Part shown: positions 23,585 to 25,617 of the stretch, piece by piece
Layout of the letters: every line of letters begins with the position of its first letter
Position numbering within the stretch: position 1 is the first letter of the stretch
Source of the DNA: JANQTF01 sp036835375
GTDB taxonomy: Bacteria; Bacteroidota; Bacteroidia; J057
NCBI GenBank assembly: GCA_036835375.1
Contig: DAITMB010000072.1
Span: 1-25,617 of the forward strand
DNA: 25,617 nt
Direction of reading: 5' to 3'
Program-made: the position numbers and the translations under genes
The notes under the pieces: generated by a model
Database searches by the model: none
What the model was told of the DNA's origin: nothing
The model's input: the letters and a program-made list of their open reading frames with translations, nothing else

Positions 23585-24013
23585 ATGCCCATTCATCCTC
23601 TTACCGTTCACCTTCCCATAGGATTGTTGCTGGCTTCCTGGGCCTTTTTTGCGGCGCGACTGTTTCGCCAGAAAGAGATGTGGCTAGGCGAAGCAGCCTA
23701 CGCGTTGCTACTGGCTTCCTTGGGGGGCATGCTCGTGAGCATCATCACAGGTCGCAATGCTGGCGCTGATCTCATGGATCCAAGCGCTACGCTGAGAGAA
23801 CTGTTGGATCTCCACGCCATCTTGGCTTATGCGTTGCTGTGGGTCGGCGGACTCTTGGCGCTCTGGGCCTACTTGCGGCGGCACAAATGGCAGTTCAAAG
23901 AGTTAACCGTGTTTGTGCTGGTGCTCGGCTTGTCTTGTGCCATGATGGCTTACAGTGCCCACCTCGGAGGCAGGATGGTGTATGAAGAAGGGGCAGGCGT
24001 GGAGCGCGTGTAG
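23585..24013 (+). CDS. DUF2231-type membrane protein
   Basis: A 142-residue inner-membrane protein with about four hydrophobic segments. It begins MPIHPLTVHLPIGLLLASW, has LHAILAYALLWVGGLLALW in the middle and ends MMAYSAHLGGRMVYEEGAGV. The conserved histidines (HPLTVH, LLDLHA, AHLGG) in or near membrane helices match the DUF2231 pattern and resemble heme-ligating positions in cytochrome b561-like proteins, so heme binding is possible but not shown. DUF5606 is directly upstream on the same strand. A hairpin follows eight bases after the stop. Complete length for the family. Confidence 0.78.
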   Translation: MPIHPLTVHLPIGLLLASWAFFAARLFRQKEMWLGEAAYALLLASLGGMLVSIITGRNAGADLMDPSATLRELLDLHAILAYALLWVGGLLALWAYLRRHKWQFKELTVFVLVLGLSCAMMAYSAHLGGRMVYEEGAGVERV

Positions 24014-24428
24014 CGCATGTGAGACCTCGTAGATTTCCCAAACCTTCCCATTTGTTAGACGATGGTCTCCATTGACGAGAACGCGACGATTGGACAGATT
24101 TTCTGGACAAGCCTTCTGACAGCTCTACTTAATTTACAAGGTAGTGACATTCATGATGTTAGGGAACGAGATTGTGTGAATCCAATAAAAAGGTTTAGTG
24201 ATTGTAATTTCTATAAAAAAGATACTTTGATATGACTAGAAATAATTTTTGATGTACGGTACGACTTCTCGGTATTACCTTTTTGTTAAATCTTGAGATT
24301 TTCTTGGCCGTTTTTTTTTTTTTGAGATAATTGGTGGTCGATCAAACCATCCTAGGCGGGCGCATCGACCCCGGTAGCCGAAAAGGGTTATGAGTAGGCG
24401 TTACCTTTTTACATTTTAACTCACGAAA
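24014..24428. other. AT-richer gap with hairpins, no gene seen
   Basis: A 415-base gap where the sequence becomes noticeably AT-richer. A hairpin gagacctcgt (24021-24030) / acgatggtctc (24059-24069) with one bulged base follows the DUF2231 stop, without a T-run. A T12-T13 homopolymer lies at about 24311-24323. A second imperfect hairpin ggtagcc / ggcgttacc (24373-24405) with five T residues after it lies close to the next gene's start. No open frame of note and no RNA gene were recognised. The region may mark a boundary between core and accessory DNA. Confidence 0.45.
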
Positions 24429-25184
24429 TTGCGTTTTGTGTTATGTTCGATTTTGGCATTGGGGATCCTGAGCTGCGATCCTTCAACCCCGCATGAACTT
24501 TCTCCCAGTGTTGCAGAAGCGAATACGGGGCCCGCTGGGGCGAGTGGAGGTAGTAGTAGTAATGTTGTTGATTTTGGGTCAATCCACAACTGTGGGTTGG
24601 TATTTTTACAATCTACTGAGTCTCTTTCGGAAACCAATCCTCCTTCAACTTGGCTTGATCTTCAGGCTTTGGTGGATCATCTCTATTCAAATTGTTCATT
24701 ACCGACTTTATCAAGTGGCGAAGTTGCGGATATTGAACAATTGATTTTGGCTTCTCCGCTAGAAAGCCAATACCCCAATGAGTTTGTGACTAACCTAATC
24801 GAATATACACTTGAAGTTAGGCCTGAGGACAGCTTACTGATTAATAAGTATCTTGCTTATTGGTCATTGATTATGGAGGGCGAAAACCCAACTGCCTTGC
24901 AGGATTTTTACGAGACGGAAATATTGGGTGGAAATTGGAACTCTTTTCAAGAGGAGGTAGTTGCAAATTCTCACGAAGTTTTGCTAGCATCAAATGCGTA
25001 TTGGAATGAAACAAACGAGATTTTGTGGATAACGCCGGAACCAAACTCTGATGCGATAGGAACGGCTATTTTTGGCATTCTCGCATTTGAATTTGGAGTT
25101 GCTGCACCCATCGTTGGAGCAATCGCGGGACAGATAGTCAGCTACGCAGTCGGGGGGCTAGTAGAGAATTGGGGGAATTGGTGA
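24429..25184 (+). CDS. Orphan lipoprotein with Gly/Ala-rich hydrophobic tail
   Basis: A 251-residue protein of unknown function with a short lipoprotein signal (MRFVLCSILALGILSC, Cys16). A Ser/Gly/Ala linker follows, then a mainly helical acidic middle (about 50-200: WLDLQALVDHLYSNC, VADIEQLILASP, FVTNLIEYTLEVRPEDS). The C-terminal segment (about 208-246: IGTAIFGILAFEFGVAAPIVG and onward) is strongly hydrophobic and glycine-spaced, like a glycine-zipper or membrane-inserting helix, and ends ENWGNW. The start is TTG 24429 (an in-frame stop lies four codons before; GTG 24438 is the only nearby alternative), so initiation is probably inefficient. Codon use and base composition are AT-richer than in the upstream genes: one 60-base line at 24661 is 24/60 G+C, against 37/60 at 16621. 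I do not recognise the family. Toxin, bacteriocin-like or immunity roles are possibilities only. Confidence 0.6.
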   Translation: MRFVLCSILALGILSCDPSTPHELSPSVAEANTGPAGASGGSSSNVVDFGSIHNCGLVFLQSTESLSETNPPSTWLDLQALVDHLYSNCSLPTLSSGEVADIEQLILASPLESQYPNEFVTNLIEYTLEVRPEDSLLINKYLAYWSLIMEGENPTALQDFYETEILGGNWNSFQEEVVANSHEVLLASNAYWNETNEILWITPEPNSDAIGTAIFGILAFEFGVAAPIVGAIAGQIVSYAVGGLVENWGNW

Positions 25185-25381
25185 TAATGGCAGATTGGAA
25201 GCCTCTATTATTTTTTCATTCGCGACTTTTTAGCTTTGTCAAGCATCAAGTGATTGATCAAAGTCAACAAAAAAATTACCCTAGCCGTAAAGTTTAAAAT
25301 GTTGCCGAACCTATAATCATTCTGCATAACATCTTTCATTGTGCTTGACGAAGCATGTTTCTACAAAAAAACAACCCTACA

Positions 25382-25617
25382 ATGAAACATGACCTTAAGT
25401 ACTGGACAATGTGGAGGCAAACTTCTCGATTTGATTCTTGGGTATCCACACCACTGATACTGCTTCATATGTTCATCTTTTTCTTTTTTGGAGAAGAACT
25501 TCTTAGTTGGATGACCGAGTCTCCACATGAATTCGGGCGTGGGCCCCGTTCAAACCTTTTTTTCTCTATCGGTCCGGCCTTTTTCTATCTCTTAGGTCGC
25601 TACTCAGGACTTTTTTA
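25382..25617 (+). CDS. Partial membrane protein, cut by window end
   Basis: An open frame from ATG 25382 to the window edge encodes at least 78 residues: a charged start MKHDLKYWTMWRQTSRFDSW, a hydrophobic segment (about 22-37, LILLHMFIFFFFG), a polar loop EELLSWMTESPHEFGRGPR and the start of a second hydrophobic segment (about 58-78). The pattern is a multi-pass inner-membrane protein. The gene lies 197 bases after the lipoprotein on the same strand, with the same AT-richer composition, and may be functionally paired with it. Family not recognisable from this fragment. Confidence 0.55.
   Translation, partial: MKHDLKYWTMWRQTSRFDSWVSTPLILLHMFIFFFFGEELLSWMTESPHEFGRGPRSNLFFSIGPAFFYLLGRYSGLF

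Noticed and set aside
24201..24251. Promoter-like words TACTTTG and TAATTTTTG in the AT-rich gap
   Set aside because: Both miss the two-base spacing of TAnnTTTG and no -33 element lies at the right distance; AT-rich DNA produces such words by chance.
24309..24323. Poly-T homopolymer as a strong terminator
   Set aside because: No stable hairpin directly precedes it, so it is reported only as part of the AT-rich gap.

Overview
The window comes from a member of the Bacteroidota. The evidence is a TonB-dependent receptor with an N-terminal CarboxypepD_reg-like domain, a DUF5606 protein (a family known essentially from this phylum), DUF4197 and TPR lipoproteins, weak or absent Shine-Dalgarno sequences, and a few promoter-like sites resembling the TTTG / TAnnTTTG pattern of the phylum. 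A class such as Cytophagia or Saprospiria would fit, but genus cannot be read from the sequence. Base composition is moderate to GC-rich over most of the window and clearly AT-richer after about 24.1 kb. I saw no tRNA, rRNA, CRISPR array or insertion sequence.

Layout. (1) 1-1956: a tight plus-strand trio of META-domain protein, lipoprotein with a COG3650-like domain, and TauE/SafE-type permease, each overlapping the next. (2) 2226-8558: a plus-strand island of small stress-type membrane proteins (signal-peptide/tail-anchor protein, two-TM protein, Thivi_2564-type, CsbD, lmo0937-type, YtxH, holin-like/DUF1469-like, and a hypothetical). Embedded in it are a GH130 mannoside phosphorylase/mannosidase and a GT4 glycosyltransferase fused to an alpha/alpha-toroid domain. 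The island ends at a perfect 26-bp palindrome. (3) 8662-12954: a TonB-dependent receptor (minus) divergent from two orphan plus-strand genes, the second of which converges with an outer-membrane beta-barrel gene. (4) 13297-17456: an orphan response regulator (plus), a DUF4197 lipoprotein (minus) and an exported DUF255/thioredoxin-toroid protein (plus). (5) 17524-22739: a minus-strand block of Lon protease, a histidine-rich TPR lipoprotein and enoyl-CoA hydratase. (6) 22990-24013: DUF5606 and DUF2231 proteins (plus). (7) 24.0 kb to the end: an AT-richer tail with a novel-looking lipoprotein carrying a Gly/Ala-rich hydrophobic C-terminus, then the start of a membrane protein cut off by the window edge.

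How it fits together. The window is mostly envelope biology and protein quality control. The most system-like part is 2226-8558, where general-stress membrane proteins surround a two-gene pair that could make and break down a mannose-containing glycan. The functional link between these parts is inferred from neighbourhood only. Two further items deserve a second look: the DUF255 protein, which has lost the histidines of its usual CHWCH motif, and the lipoprotein/membrane-protein pair at the right edge.
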